A stretch of DNA of 38,614 nucleotides from Isosphaera sp. GTDB taxonomy: Bacteria > Planctomycetota > Planctomycetia > Gemmatales > Gemmataceae. Positions 1-8,140 of this stretch are shown here, one piece after another. Within the stretch, counting starts at the first letter, position 1, and each line of letters opens with the position of its first letter. The translations under genes and the position numbers were made by a program. The notes beneath the pieces were generated by a model. The model did not search any database. It had not been told where the DNA came from and saw only the letters and a list, made by a program, of their open reading frames with translations. The DNA lies in the NCBI GenBank assembly GCA_013822345.1, contig PNKH01000078.1, forward strand, positions 1 to 38,614, read 5' to 3'.

Positions 1-324
1 CGCGGCGGGTCCGACGCCGAGTCGTTCACCGTCACCGTCGCCACCGCCGCCCCGCAGGCGCCCGCCGGGTACGCGGCGCCGGACGGCGGGGGAAAGCCGT
101 CGTCCGGGCGGTTCCCGGACGACCCGTCCGGGGCCGGCAACCGGCCGTCCGTCGGCGCCGCGACGGAGGAGATCGGGGGGGAGGATGTCACCCTCGTCCT
201 GGACGGGACGGACGGCGGCGACTCGGCCGTAGCCGACGACGGGGCGGCCGACGAGGTGCTGTGGGGCGGGCCCGGCCTCGACCTCTACCCCGGCTGCATG
301 TGCTCGGTGTGCTGCCGCCAGTGA
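1..324 (+). CDS. C-terminal fragment of a secreted/surface protein
   Basis: The reading frame is open from the first base and stops with TGA at 322-324, giving the last 107 residues of a protein that starts outside the window. The first residues (SDAESFTVTVATA) resemble the last strand of a cadherin-like or Ig-like beta-sandwich repeat, where an S-x-x-x-FTVTV ending is common in large planctomycete surface proteins. The remainder is Gly/Pro/Asp-rich and low in complexity, and it ends in a Cys-rich tail (CMCSVCCRQ). No enzyme motif is visible. The beta-sandwich assignment rests on one short motif. A strong hairpin follows directly. Confidence 0.6.
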   Translation, partial: RGGSDAESFTVTVATAAPQAPAGYAAPDGGGKPSSGRFPDDPSGAGNRPSVGAATEEIGGEDVTLVLDGTDGGDSAVADDGAADEVLWGGPGLDLYPGCMCSVCCRQ

Positions 325-338
325 CCGCCTGACCCCCG

Positions 339-378
339 GGCCGCACCGCGCCGCCGCTCGCGGCGGCGCGGTGCGGCC
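339..378. terminator. Perfect 18-bp inverted repeat between convergent genes
   Basis: The arms at 339-356 and 361-378 are perfectly complementary (18 bp) around a CTCG loop, in the spacer between the converging stop codons of the partial gene (324) and the SDR gene (391). There is no T-tract. Position and symmetry suggest a bidirectional terminator or a transcript-end stabiliser. Confidence 0.6.
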
Positions 379-390
379 ATGAGCCGCGCG

Positions 391-1149
391 CTAGTACGTC
401 GCCCGCCCGCCGGAGATGTCGAAGCAGAACCCGGTGGTGAAGCTGCACTCGGCGCTCGCCAGGAAGTGGACCAGGGCCGCCACCTCGGCCGGCCGGCCGG
501 TCCGGCCGAGCGGGATCTTGGACAGCATCATCGCGATCTGGGCCTGGTCGAGCTGGTCCAGGATCGGGGTCTGGATGACCGCCGGGCTGACGCTGTTCAC
601 GCAGATGTCCCCCTTCCCGACCAGCTCCTTCGACAGCGACTTGGTCAGCGCGATCACCGCCGCCTTGCTGGCCGAGTACGGGGCCATCTTCGGGTTCCCC
701 TCCTTCCCGGCGATGCTGGCCACGTTCACGATCCGGCCGTACTTCCTGTCGATCATCCCCGGGAGGACCGCCTTGCAGCACAGCACCAGGCCGGTGACGT
801 TGATGTTCATCACGTACTCCCAGTCCTCCCGCACGCTCTCCCAGACCGGCACGTCCCGCCCCTTCCGGCTCGCCACCCCGGCGTTGTTCACCAGGACGTC
901 GACCGGCCCGGCCTTCCCGACCACCTCGGCGAACACCCGGTCCAGGTCCGCCTCCTTCGTCAGGTCGCCGACCATCGGCACCCCGCCGACCGCCGCCGCC
1001 ACCCGGTTCGCCGCCTCCGGGTTCATGTCGAACACCCCGACCTTGGCCCCGGCGGCCGCCAGCCGGCGGGAGATCGCCTCCCCGATCCCCTGGCCGCCGC
1101 CGGTCACCACCGCCACCTTCCCGTCCAGCCGGAAGAAGTTCTCGGGCAT
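391..1149 (-). CDS. SDR-family NAD(P)-dependent oxidoreductase (FabG-like)
   Basis: This is a 252-residue classical short-chain dehydrogenase/reductase, a cytosolic enzyme that would oxidise or reduce a hydroxyl/keto group with NAD(P). Visible motifs are TGGGQGIG at about residues 16-23 (dinucleotide binding), NNAG at 88-91, the catalytic Ser at 145 in VNVASIAG, and Y158-SASK162. Length and motif spacing are normal for the family. I place the start at the ATG at 1149 because GAGGTG lies about 7 nt upstream and the protein then begins MPENFFRLDGKVAVVTGG; an in-frame ATG at 1251 would add 34 unconserved residues. The substrate cannot be read from sequence: 3-oxoacyl-ACP, sugar or polyol are all possible. 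It is divergent from the NYN gene and convergent with the partial gene. Confidence 0.9.
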   Translation of the reverse strand: MPENFFRLDGKVAVVTGGGQGIGEAISRRLAAAGAKVGVFDMNPEAANRVAAAVGGVPMVGDLTKEADLDRVFAEVVGKAGPVDVLVNNAGVASRKGRDVPVWESVREDWEYVMNINVTGLVLCCKAVLPGMIDRKYGRIVNVASIAGKEGNPKMAPYSASKAAVIALTKSLSKELVGKGDICVNSVSPAVIQTPILDQLDQAQIAMMLSKIPLGRTGRPAEVAALVHFLASAECSFTTGFCFDISGGRATY

Positions 1150-1259
1150 CGTCCGCACCTCGATGAGTTGTCTGTGGGGGACGTTGTAGGGCGGGGGCGG
1201 CGGCAAGTCGCCCCGATCCGTATTGTCAAACCGGGTCGGGGGTACGCACAATACCGGCA

Positions 1260-1282
1260 GCCCGCCGGAGCCTCCGGCGGGC
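1260..1282. promoter_or_regulatory. Perfect 11-bp palindrome upstream of the NYN gene
   Basis: The arms at 1260-1270 and 1272-1282 (GCCCGCCGGAG and its complement) lie in the spacer between two divergent genes, ending 25 nt before the ATG at 1308. This could be an operator or a 5'-UTR hairpin near the ribosome-binding site. Only the symmetry and position support it. Confidence 0.3.
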
Positions 1283-1307
1283 GGCGTGACGCACTCGCGG
1301 GGGCGGG

Positions 1308-2675
1308 ATGAAATCTCACCGGGGCGGGGACGGCGACCGGTCGCTGGCCGTGTTCATCGACTTCGAGAACATGGGCCTCGGGTTCAACAACCGCCGGGAC
1401 CGGTTCGAGATCGGCAAGGTGCTCGAGCGCCTCGTCGAGAAGGGGAAGATCGTCGCCAAGAAGGCGTACGCCGACTGGTCCCGGTTCGGCGGGTACACCG
1501 GGGCCCTGCACGAGGCCGCGATCGAGCTGGTCGAGATCCCCCGCCGCGGGATCACCGGCAAGAACTCGGCCGACATCCGGCTGGTCGTCGACGCCATCGA
1601 CCTGGCGTACTCGAAGGACCACATCGACACGTTCGTGATCGTGTCCGGGGACAGCGACTTCTCCCCGCTCGTGTCCAAGCTGAAGGAGCTCGGCAAGCAC
1701 GTCATCGGGCTCGGCCTGGTCGACGCCACCTCGGACCTGCTCCGGGACAACTGCGACGAGTTCATCTACTACGAGGACCTGGACCGGGCCCCGATCATCC
1801 CGGTCGCCACCAACGACGCCCTCCCGGAGCGGAAGCGGAAGGTGTTCGCCCTGCTCCTCGACTCCCTGCTCGCCCTGCGGCGGGAGAATAAGGAGGTGAT
1901 CTACTCGTCCATGCTGAAGGACACGATCAAGCGGAAGAAGCCGTCGTTCAACGAGGACTACTACGGGTACCGGACGTTCAGCGAGTTGCTCGAGGACGCC
2001 CAGCGGGAGGGGCTGCTCGAGATCGAGAAGCACAAGTCGAGCGGGATGTACGTGGTCACCCGGTTCGGTCTGGAACTGAAGGGCGGGTTCGGGGTCGGGC
2101 GGAACGGGAACGGCGACCGCCGCCCGGCGGAGCCGGTCCGGGCGATCCCGGCGGCCCCGCCGGCCCTCCCCCCGGCTCGGTCCGCGGCCCCCGCCCCGGA
2201 GCGGCGCGAGCCGCCCCGCCCGCGGCCGGCGGAGCCGCCGCCCCCGGCCCGCCACGCCGTCGCCCCGCCGGCCCCGCCTGCGGCCCGCACCCCGGCCGTC
2301 GTCCCGAAGCCCGCCGCCCGCCCGGCCCCGCCCGCCGACGAGCCGGACCGCGACCGCGAGCGGCCCCTCGGCCGGGCCCTGGTCGAGGACATCGACGAGC
2401 TGGACGACGCGGACGAGGTGCCGACCTACGCCCCGGCGAAGCGGGCCGCGGAGCCGGCCCCGAAGCCCGCCGCCAAGCCCGCCGCCAGGCCCGCGGCGGA
2501 AAAGCCGGCGAAGCCGGCCGCGAGGCCCGCGAAGTCGGCCGCCGCGAAGCCGGCGAAGCCGGCCGCCCCCGCCCGCGGGAAGTCGGCCAGGCCGGCCGCG
2601 GACCCGAAGCCGGCCCCCAAGCCGGCCCCCAAGCCGCTCGACGAGGACGACTTCGGGGCGGGACTGGGGGATTGA
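1308..2675 (+). CDS. NYN (LabA-like) and OST-HTH/LOTUS domain protein with Ala/Pro/Lys-rich tail
   Basis: The protein has 455 residues. Residues 10-160 form a NYN/LabA (DUF88) domain of the PIN-like nuclease fold: D18 in VFIDFEN, D89 and D95 in SADIRLVVDAI, and D115/D117 in VSGDSDF are the acidic residues expected to bind metal. Residues 178-252 look like an OST-HTH/LOTUS domain (RKVFALLLDSLL...YGYRTFSELLEDAQREGLLEIE), a fold known to bind RNA. From about 265 the chain is disordered: first Pro/Ala-rich, then from about 380 made of KPAAKPAARPA-type repeats resembling a histone H1 tail, ending in an acidic LDEDDFGAGLGD. The family role is RNA binding or cleavage; the substrate is unknown. Only G-rich sequence precedes the ATG, so the start is mainly supported by the conserved frame. 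Confidence 0.85.
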   Translation: MKSHRGGDGDRSLAVFIDFENMGLGFNNRRDRFEIGKVLERLVEKGKIVAKKAYADWSRFGGYTGALHEAAIELVEIPRRGITGKNSADIRLVVDAIDLAYSKDHIDTFVIVSGDSDFSPLVSKLKELGKHVIGLGLVDATSDLLRDNCDEFIYYEDLDRAPIIPVATNDALPERKRKVFALLLDSLLALRRENKEVIYSSMLKDTIKRKKPSFNEDYYGYRTFSELLEDAQREGLLEIEKHKSSGMYVVTRFGLELKGGFGVGRNGNGDRRPAEPVRAIPAAPPALPPARSAAPAPERREPPRPRPAEPPPPARHAVAPPAPPAARTPAVVPKPAARPAPPADEPDRDRERPLGRALVEDIDELDDADEVPTYAPAKRAAEPAPKPAAKPAARPAAEKPAKPAARPAKSAAAKPAKPAAPARGKSARPAADPKPAPKPAPKPLDEDDFGAGLGD

Positions 2676-2679
2676 TTCT

Positions 2680-2696
2680 GTAGGGTGGGCCGAGCC
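2680..2696. repeat. GTAGGGTGGGCC half-element after the NYN gene
   Basis: The sequence GTAGGGTGGGCCGAGCC begins 5 nt after the NYN stop. It shares the GTAGGG start with the inverted-repeat elements at 8018-8126 and 10418-10473, but no matching right arm is seen here. It may be a remnant of the same class of intergenic element, or chance. Confidence 0.3.
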
Positions 2697-2764
2697 GGAA
2701 CTATCCGCCCGCGGCGGGTTTAATACACTTCACCTACCCGCCCGCGCCGCCCCGGAGCCGACCC

Positions 2765-5700
2765 GTGCCGCTGCTGTTCGCCGCGACGCTGTTCGTCAGC
2801 GCGTCGCTGTTGTTCATGGTCCAGCCGATGGTCGGGAAGATGGTGCTCCCGCTGCTCGGCGGCAGCCCGGCGGTGTGGAACGCCTGCATGGTGTTCTTCC
2901 AGGCCCTGCTGCTGCTCGGGTATCTGTACGCCCACAAGCTCAGCGGCATCAGTAGCCCGCGGAAGCAGTGGACCATCCACACCCTGGTCCTCGCCCTACC
3001 GCTCACCGTGTTCGCCCTGGCGGTCGTGTTCTCCGAGCGCGGGGCCCCGATCGCCGTCGCCGAGGCCCTCGCCCCGACCGACGAGCGGAGCCCGATCCTC
3101 AGCGTCCTGGCCATCCTGACCGTCGCCATCGGCATCCCGTTCTTCGTCGTCTCCACCACCGCCACCCTGCTCCAGAAGTGGTTCGTGTTCACCGGCCACC
3201 CGGCCGCCCGCGACCCGTACTTCCTGTACGCCGCCAGCAACGTCGGCAGCCTGATCTCGCTCCTCGGGTACCCGCTGGTGATCGAGCCGCGGCTCCCGAT
3301 CGCCGGCCAGGCGTGGGTGTTCGCCGTCGGGTTCGCCCTCCTCGCCGTCCTCATCCTCTTCTGCGGCCGGGCGGCCGCCAACCCGATCGGGGTGCCGCCG
3401 GGCAAGGGCGGGGCGAAGTTCGACCGGGGGAAGGGCGGGCCGGCCCCGGCCGGGGAGTACGACCCGCCGCCGGCCCCCGGGCGAAAGCTGCGGTGGGTCG
3501 CCCTGGCGTTCGTCCCGTCCACCCTGATGCTCGGCGTCACCTTCCACATGACGACCGACATCGCCAGCATCCCGCTCCTGTGGGTCGGCCCGCTCGCCCT
3601 GTACCTGCTCACCTTCATCATCGCCTTCGGCCGGGTGCCGGACTGGTTCCGGATCGTGATCGGGAACCTGGCCCCGGTGATGATCCTGCTGCTGGTGTTC
3701 GTGATGATCTCCGGGGTGAAGCCGGGGACCGGGGTCGAGCTGCTGCTGTACAACCTGACGTTCTTCGCCGCCGCCCTGATGTGCCACTACGAGCTGGCCC
3801 GGGACCGCCCGAGCCCGGCCCACCTGACCGAGTTCTTCCTGCTGATGTCCGTCGGCGGGGTGCTCGGCGGGGTGTTCAACTCGCTCGTCGCCCCGCTCGT
3901 GTTCGGCCACGCCTACGAGTTCAACATCGCGCTGGTCGCCGCCTGCCTGCTGGTCCCGACCCTGGCCCAGGAAGAGGAGGCCGAGGAAAAGTCCGGGAAC
4001 GTCGGGAACGCCCGGGCGGCCGACCTGGCGGTCGGGGCGTCGGTCAACCCGGTGGCGTACGGGTTCCGGCTCCTGTTCCGCGGGGTGGACGGCAACCGCC
4101 CGCTCGCCCTGGCCCTCGACATCGTCGTCCCGGTGCTGGTCGGGGTCGGGTTCTACCTCCTGACCCAGAAGCTGCCGGAGGTGGAGTGGTTCGCCGGAGC
4201 GTGCGTGTGGGTCGGGACGAAGATCAGCATGTCGGTCGAGACGGTCCGGATCATCCTCCTGTACGCCGTCCCGGTGATGGTCTGCTTCTTCTTCGTCGAC
4301 CGCCCGGTCCGGTTCGCCCTGTGCGTCGCCGCCATCCTCGGCCCGACCACCTACCGGGAGGCGTCGGCCGGGCTGGTCCACTCGGAGCGGAGCTTCTTCG
4401 GGATCCTGAAGATCACCGAGGACCCCAACCCGCAGCCGATCCGGGGGTACCGGTTCAAGATCACCGGGGAGTCGGCCGCCGACATGCAGCGGGCGGGCGT
4501 CCCGGACTCGGTGCTGGCGAAGCTCGCCCCCCTCCGGGACCGGGGGATCATCTCCGAGCCGGTGTTCCTGAGGGAACTGAAAGCCGCCCTCGGGACGGAG
4601 GACGAGAAGTACCTGGAGGTGGTCGCCGGCCACACCGTGCGGCAGGAGGTCTACCTCAGGCACCCGGAAGGGGCGGTCAACCAGAAGGGCGAGTCGGTCG
4701 CGGACCGGGCGATGGTGGCCGGCCGGTACCTCTACCGGAAGCTGGTCCACGGGACGACGCTACACGGCACCCAGGTGGCCGAGCACGACCGGCACTTCCT
4801 GGACGACTTCCAGATGCTGGCGGGGGGGCTGAGCGGGTGGGACGCGCTCGCCGTCGCCGGGGCGACCCACGCGTACGACGCCCGGCAGGAGCCGCTGACG
4901 TACTACCACCGGACCGGGCCGGTCGGGGCGGTCATGTCCGAGATGCGGCAGCGGAAGGGCGGGGCGGACGCGAACGCCCACTTCGCCATGGTCGGGCTCG
5001 GGACCGGCAGCGCGTCCTGCTACGTCCGCCCCGGGCAGAAGCTCACCTTCTACGAGATCGACCCGGCGGTCAAGCACCTGGTGGCCGACACCGACCGGTA
5101 CTTCACCTACGTGACCGACGGCCGGGAGCGGGCCCGGCGGGAGCCGGGCGGGGACCTCGACCTGCGGATGGGGGACGCCCGGCTGAAGCTCCGGGACGAC
5201 GCCGACCGGCGGTACACGGTGCTCCTGGTGGACGCGTTCAGCTCGGACTCGATCCCGGTCCACCTGCTGACCGTCGAGGCGGTCCGGCTGTACTTCGACC
5301 GGCTGACCGACGACGGCATCCTGGCCCTGCACATCTCGAACAAGTTCGTCCGGCTGGAGCCGGTGGTGGCCGGGATCGTCGGGCACCTGCGGAAGACGGA
5401 CCCGGACCGGTTCGGCGGGCTGACCGCCCGGGTGTGGAACGACGACAACGAGCGCAACCGGCCGGGGAAGACGGCGTCGAGCTGGGTGGTGCTGGCCCGG
5501 AAGCCGGAGGACCTGGGCGGGTTGTTCTCCCCGACCGGGGACCTGATCTTCGGCCCGCCGGCCGCCCCCGGGGCCGAGGACCGGATGCGGGTGGGGATCG
5601 AGGACCAGCTGTTCGAGGGTGTGGTGGCGGAGTTCCCGGAGCTGAGGGCGGTCACAGACCGGAAGCCGAAGTGGCAGGAGATGAACGAGGCGGCCCCGGA

Positions 5701-5995
5701 CAAGGCGAAGGCGGTGTGGCTGGGGTGGGTGGCCGAGCGGCTGGCGCGGGAGAAGGACCCGGTGGGGCGGGGGCGGCTGGAGCTGTACCAGGACTTGATG
5801 ACCCGGCACAGCCCTTTCGCCCGGTTCTCGGAGGTGATGGTGCGGGACCACGGGCACGCGTTCCGCCGGCTGGAGACGCGGGAGCAGGTGCCGGCGTGGA
5901 CGGACGACTACTCGGACGTGATGCGGGTGATGATGATCCCGGAGCTGCAGTGGGTGCGGGAGAAGTTCGGGCTGCCGACCCCGTACAAGCGGTGA
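2765..5995 (+). CDS. Fused polytopic membrane protein with spermidine-synthase-like domain
   Basis: The protein has 1076 residues. The start is a GTG, giving MPLLFAATLFVSASLLFMVQPMVGKMVLPLLGG, the usual opening of fused MFS/spermidine-synthase proteins. Hydrophobic segments fill residues 1-210, 245-390 and 440-540, with a hydrophilic insert at about 205-240 and a soluble stretch after 540. A Rossmann methyltransferase-type domain follows at about 735-900: MVGLGTGSASCY near 740 (motif I), FYEIDP (acidic residue of motif II), and DAFSSDSIPVHLLT near 822. In true spermidine synthases this domain transfers aminopropyl from decarboxylated SAM; for the fused membrane forms the reaction is not established. 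Its TGA overlaps the GTG start of the next gene (GTGA), which suggests translational coupling with the H4MPT block. Confidence 0.85.
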   Translation: MPLLFAATLFVSASLLFMVQPMVGKMVLPLLGGSPAVWNACMVFFQALLLLGYLYAHKLSGISSPRKQWTIHTLVLALPLTVFALAVVFSERGAPIAVAEALAPTDERSPILSVLAILTVAIGIPFFVVSTTATLLQKWFVFTGHPAARDPYFLYAASNVGSLISLLGYPLVIEPRLPIAGQAWVFAVGFALLAVLILFCGRAAANPIGVPPGKGGAKFDRGKGGPAPAGEYDPPPAPGRKLRWVALAFVPSTLMLGVTFHMTTDIASIPLLWVGPLALYLLTFIIAFGRVPDWFRIVIGNLAPVMILLLVFVMISGVKPGTGVELLLYNLTFFAAALMCHYELARDRPSPAHLTEFFLLMSVGGVLGGVFNSLVAPLVFGHAYEFNIALVAACLLVPTLAQEEEAEEKSGNVGNARAADLAVGASVNPVAYGFRLLFRGVDGNRPLALALDIVVPVLVGVGFYLLTQKLPEVEWFAGACVWVGTKISMSVETVRIILLYAVPVMVCFFFVDRPVRFALCVAAILGPTTYREASAGLVHSERSFFGILKITEDPNPQPIRGYRFKITGESAADMQRAGVPDSVLAKLAPLRDRGIISEPVFLRELKAALGTEDEKYLEVVAGHTVRQEVYLRHPEGAVNQKGESVADRAMVAGRYLYRKLVHGTTLHGTQVAEHDRHFLDDFQMLAGGLSGWDALAVAGATHAYDARQEPLTYYHRTGPVGAVMSEMRQRKGGADANAHFAMVGLGTGSASCYVRPGQKLTFYEIDPAVKHLVADTDRYFTYVTDGRERARREPGGDLDLRMGDARLKLRDDADRRYTVLLVDAFSSDSIPVHLLTVEAVRLYFDRLTDDGILALHISNKFVRLEPVVAGIVGHLRKTDPDRFGGLTARVWNDDNERNRPGKTASSWVVLARKPEDLGGLFSPTGDLIFGPPAAPGAEDRMRVGIEDQLFEGVVAEFPELRAVTDRKPKWQEMNEAAPDKAKAVWLGWVAERLAREKDPVGRGRLELYQDLMTRHSPFARFSEVMVRDHGHAFRRLETREQVPAWTDDYSDVMRVMMIPELQWVREKFGLPTPYKR

Positions 5996-7080
5996 CCCGG
6001 GTCGGGGTGGTCGGGGCGAGCGCCCGGGCGGCGGTCCACTCGCTCGCCCGGGCCGGGTATCCGGCCTGGGCCGTCGACCTGTTCGCCGACCGCGACCTGG
6101 CCCGGGTGGCGCCGTGCGCCGCCTGCCCGTGGGACGAGTATCCCACCGCCCTCCCCCGCCTCGCATCGCAGTTCCCCCCGGGTCCGGTGCTGTACACCGG
6201 CGGGCTGGAGAACCACCCGGACATCGTCGCCGGACTCGCCGCGGCGCGCGAGCTGTGGGGCAATCCGCCGGCCGTACTGGAGCTGGTCCGCGACCCGCAC
6301 CGGCTGTTCCCGCTGCTCGCCCGGTGCGGGTTCGAGGTGCCGGCGGTGGTGCCGGCCGGCGAGCCGTGCCCGTCGGCCGGTCGGTGGTTGCGGAAGCCGC
6401 TCCGCGCGGCCGGCGGCCTCGGCATCCGCCCCGCGAGTCCCGGCGAGCCGCCGTCCCCGCACCACTACTTCCAGGAGTTCGTCGCCGGCCGCGCGATGTC
6501 GGCGGTGTACGGCGGCACGACCCTGATCGGGGTGACGGAGCAACTCGTCGGCGAAGCCTGGCTGCACGCGAAGCCGTTCGGGTATTGCGGGTCGGTCGGC
6601 CCGGTCGAACCGCCGGCCGACGTGTTCCTCCGCCGGATCGACGTGTTCGCGGCGTTCGACCTGCGCGAGTACTGGAACCTCGACTTCGTGCTGCGGGCCG
6701 GGCGGGCGGTGCCGGTGGAGTTGAACCCGCGATACACCGCGTCGATGGAGGTTCACGAGCACGCGAACCGGTGTGCCGCGTACTCCGCATGGCTGCCAGC
6801 CCGCGGGGGTGCGAGCCCGGCCGTCGGCAAGGCCGTCTACTACGCCCCGTGCGACCTCACCTTCCTCGCAGCCGGCCCGTGGGAGGCGGACCTCGCCGGC
6901 CCGTTCGACCCGTGGCGACTCCCGGCGTTCGCCGACATCCCGGAGCCGGGTGCCCCTGTCCCGGCGGGCTACCCGGTCGTCACCCTCCTCGTCGCCGGTT
7001 CTTCCCCCGCGGACTGCCGGGACCGGTTACAATCCCGTGCGGCGGAACTCGACCGACTCCTCGGGGTACCCACGCCATGA
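5992..7080 (+). CDS. ATP-grasp protein of the H4MPT gene cluster
   Basis: The protein has 362 residues. I start it at the GTG overlapping the previous stop, giving VTRVGVVGASARAAVHSLARAGY, a Rossmann-like opening. ATP-grasp features follow: WLRKPLRAAGGLGI (nucleotide-binding lysines), YFQEFVAGRAMSAVYGG, and NLDFVLRAGRAVPVELNPRYTASME near residue 245, with the E-x-N-P-R metal/ATP site. An ATP-grasp gene commonly accompanies mch in methylotrophic bacteria (I recall it as orfY, not verified), where it is thought to act in making the H4MPT cofactor. Its TGA (7078-7080) overlaps the mch ATG at 7077. The acceptor substrate is unknown. Confidence 0.8.
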   Translation: MTRVGVVGASARAAVHSLARAGYPAWAVDLFADRDLARVAPCAACPWDEYPTALPRLASQFPPGPVLYTGGLENHPDIVAGLAAARELWGNPPAVLELVRDPHRLFPLLARCGFEVPAVVPAGEPCPSAGRWLRKPLRAAGGLGIRPASPGEPPSPHHYFQEFVAGRAMSAVYGGTTLIGVTEQLVGEAWLHAKPFGYCGSVGPVEPPADVFLRRIDVFAAFDLREYWNLDFVLRAGRAVPVELNPRYTASMEVHEHANRCAAYSAWLPARGGASPAVGKAVYYAPCDLTFLAAGPWEADLAGPFDPWRLPAFADIPEPGAPVPAGYPVVTLLVAGSSPADCRDRLQSRAAELDRLLGVPTP

Positions 7081-8021
7081 CACTCAACGAGCGGGCGGAC
7101 CGGGTCGCGGACGACCTGGAGCGGGACGCGGACCGGCTGCGGGTGGCGGTGTCGAGGGTCGGCGGGGCGCGGGTGATCGACTGCGGCGGGGCGGTGCCGG
7201 GGAGCCTCGGGGCCGGGCTGGCGATGGCCCGGGCTTGCCTCGCCGACCTCGGCGAGGTGGCGTACGTCCCGTGCCCGCTGGCGGGGGTCGGCGGGCCGGC
7301 GGTGCAGGTGACGACCGACGACCCGGTGCGGGCGTGCCTGGCGTCGCAGTACGCCGGGTGGCAGGTGGCGGTCGGGAAGTTCTTCGCGATGGGGTCCGGG
7401 CCGATGCGGGCGCTGGCCGCCCGCGAGGAGTTGTTCCAGCACATCCCCGGGAAGGAGGAGGCGCCGGTCGCGGTCGGGGTGCTGGAGACCGGCAAGCACC
7501 CGACCGAGGACGTGGTGGCGTCGATCGTGGCGAAGCTGCCGCCGGTGGCCGAGCGGCTGACGCTCCTCGTCGCCCCGACATCGAGCCTGGCCGGGACGAC
7601 GCAGGTGGTCGCCCGGTCGGTCGAGACGGCCATGCACAAGCTGCACGAGCTGAAGTTCGACGTGACGCAGGTGGTGTCCGGGTACGGGGTGGCGCCGCTC
7701 CCGCCGGTGGCCGCCGACTTCGTCGGGGCGGTCGGGCGGACGAACGACGCGGTGCTGTACGGCGGGAAGGTGACGCTCTGGGTGCGGGCGGACGACGAGG
7801 TGCTGGCGGCGGTCGGGCCGAAGGTGCCGTCGAGTGCCTCAAAGGACCACGGGGCGCCGTTCGCCGAGGTGTTCGCGAGGTACGGCGACGACTTCTACAA
7901 GATCGACCCGATGCTGTTCTCGCCGGCCGAGGTGGAGTTCCGGAACCTGAAGACCGGGCGGTGCCACCGGTTCGGGCGGGTCGAGCCGGGGCTGGTGCGG
8001 AAGTCGTTCGGGCTCGAGTAG
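7077..8021 (+). CDS. mch: Methenyltetrahydromethanopterin cyclohydrolase
   Basis: Mch (314 residues) interconverts 5,10-methenyl-H4MPT and N5-formyl-H4MPT in the H4MPT-linked formaldehyde oxidation pathway, in the cytosol. The family signature is clear across the length: VIDCGGAVPGSLGAG near residue 50, YAGWQVAVGKFFAMGSGPMRALA near 100, then LETGKHPTE, VAPTSSLAGTTQVVARSVETAMHKLHEL, and DFYKIDPMLFSPAEVEF near the C-terminus. Length is normal. The ATG overlaps the upstream stop by 4 nt. The TAG stop at 8019-8021 lies inside the left arm of an inverted repeat. It marks the organism as having H4MPT C1 metabolism, known in methylotrophic proteobacteria and in Gemmata-type planctomycetes. Confidence 0.95.
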   Translation: MTLNERADRVADDLERDADRLRVAVSRVGGARVIDCGGAVPGSLGAGLAMARACLADLGEVAYVPCPLAGVGGPAVQVTTDDPVRACLASQYAGWQVAVGKFFAMGSGPMRALAAREELFQHIPGKEEAPVAVGVLETGKHPTEDVVASIVAKLPPVAERLTLLVAPTSSLAGTTQVVARSVETAMHKLHELKFDVTQVVSGYGVAPLPPVAADFVGAVGRTNDAVLYGGKVTLWVRADDEVLAAVGPKVPSSASKDHGAPFAEVFARYGDDFYKIDPMLFSPAEVEFRNLKTGRCHRFGRVEPGLVRKSFGLE

Positions 8022-8126
8022 GGTGCCGTCGAGGCCGCGCCTCGCGGCCGACGACGCACCGCCGGGATGTCCGCGTGGCGCGGTGCGTCGTCGCCGGGCG
8101 AGGCGCCCAGCTCGACGGCACCCTAC
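8018..8126. repeat. Nested inverted repeat inside the H4MPT block
   Basis: The outer arms GTAGGGTGCCGTCGAG (8018-8033) and its exact complement (8111-8126) match over 16 bp. Inside them, 8037-8045 pairs with 8098-8106 (9 bp) and 8049-8062 with 8080-8093 (14 bp), so almost all 109 bp can fold into one long stem. The left arm contains the mch stop codon, and the right arm ends 14 nt before the next start. In this position it could stabilise the mch mRNA, attenuate downstream expression, or be a small mobile-type repeat. Confidence 0.8.
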
Positions 8127-8140
8127 AAGCATTCCAACCC

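Noticed and set aside
2430-2640. Short tandem repeats suggesting a CRISPR or satellite array
   Set aside because: They are codon-level repeats coding the KPAAKPA tail of the NYN protein. There are no spacers and no regular repeat length.
2968-5991. Very long open frame in a second plus-strand frame upstream of the ATP-grasp gene
   Set aside because: It is a Pro/Arg/Gly-rich shadow of the spermidine-synthase-like gene. Only the part from 5992 shows conserved ATP-grasp sequence.
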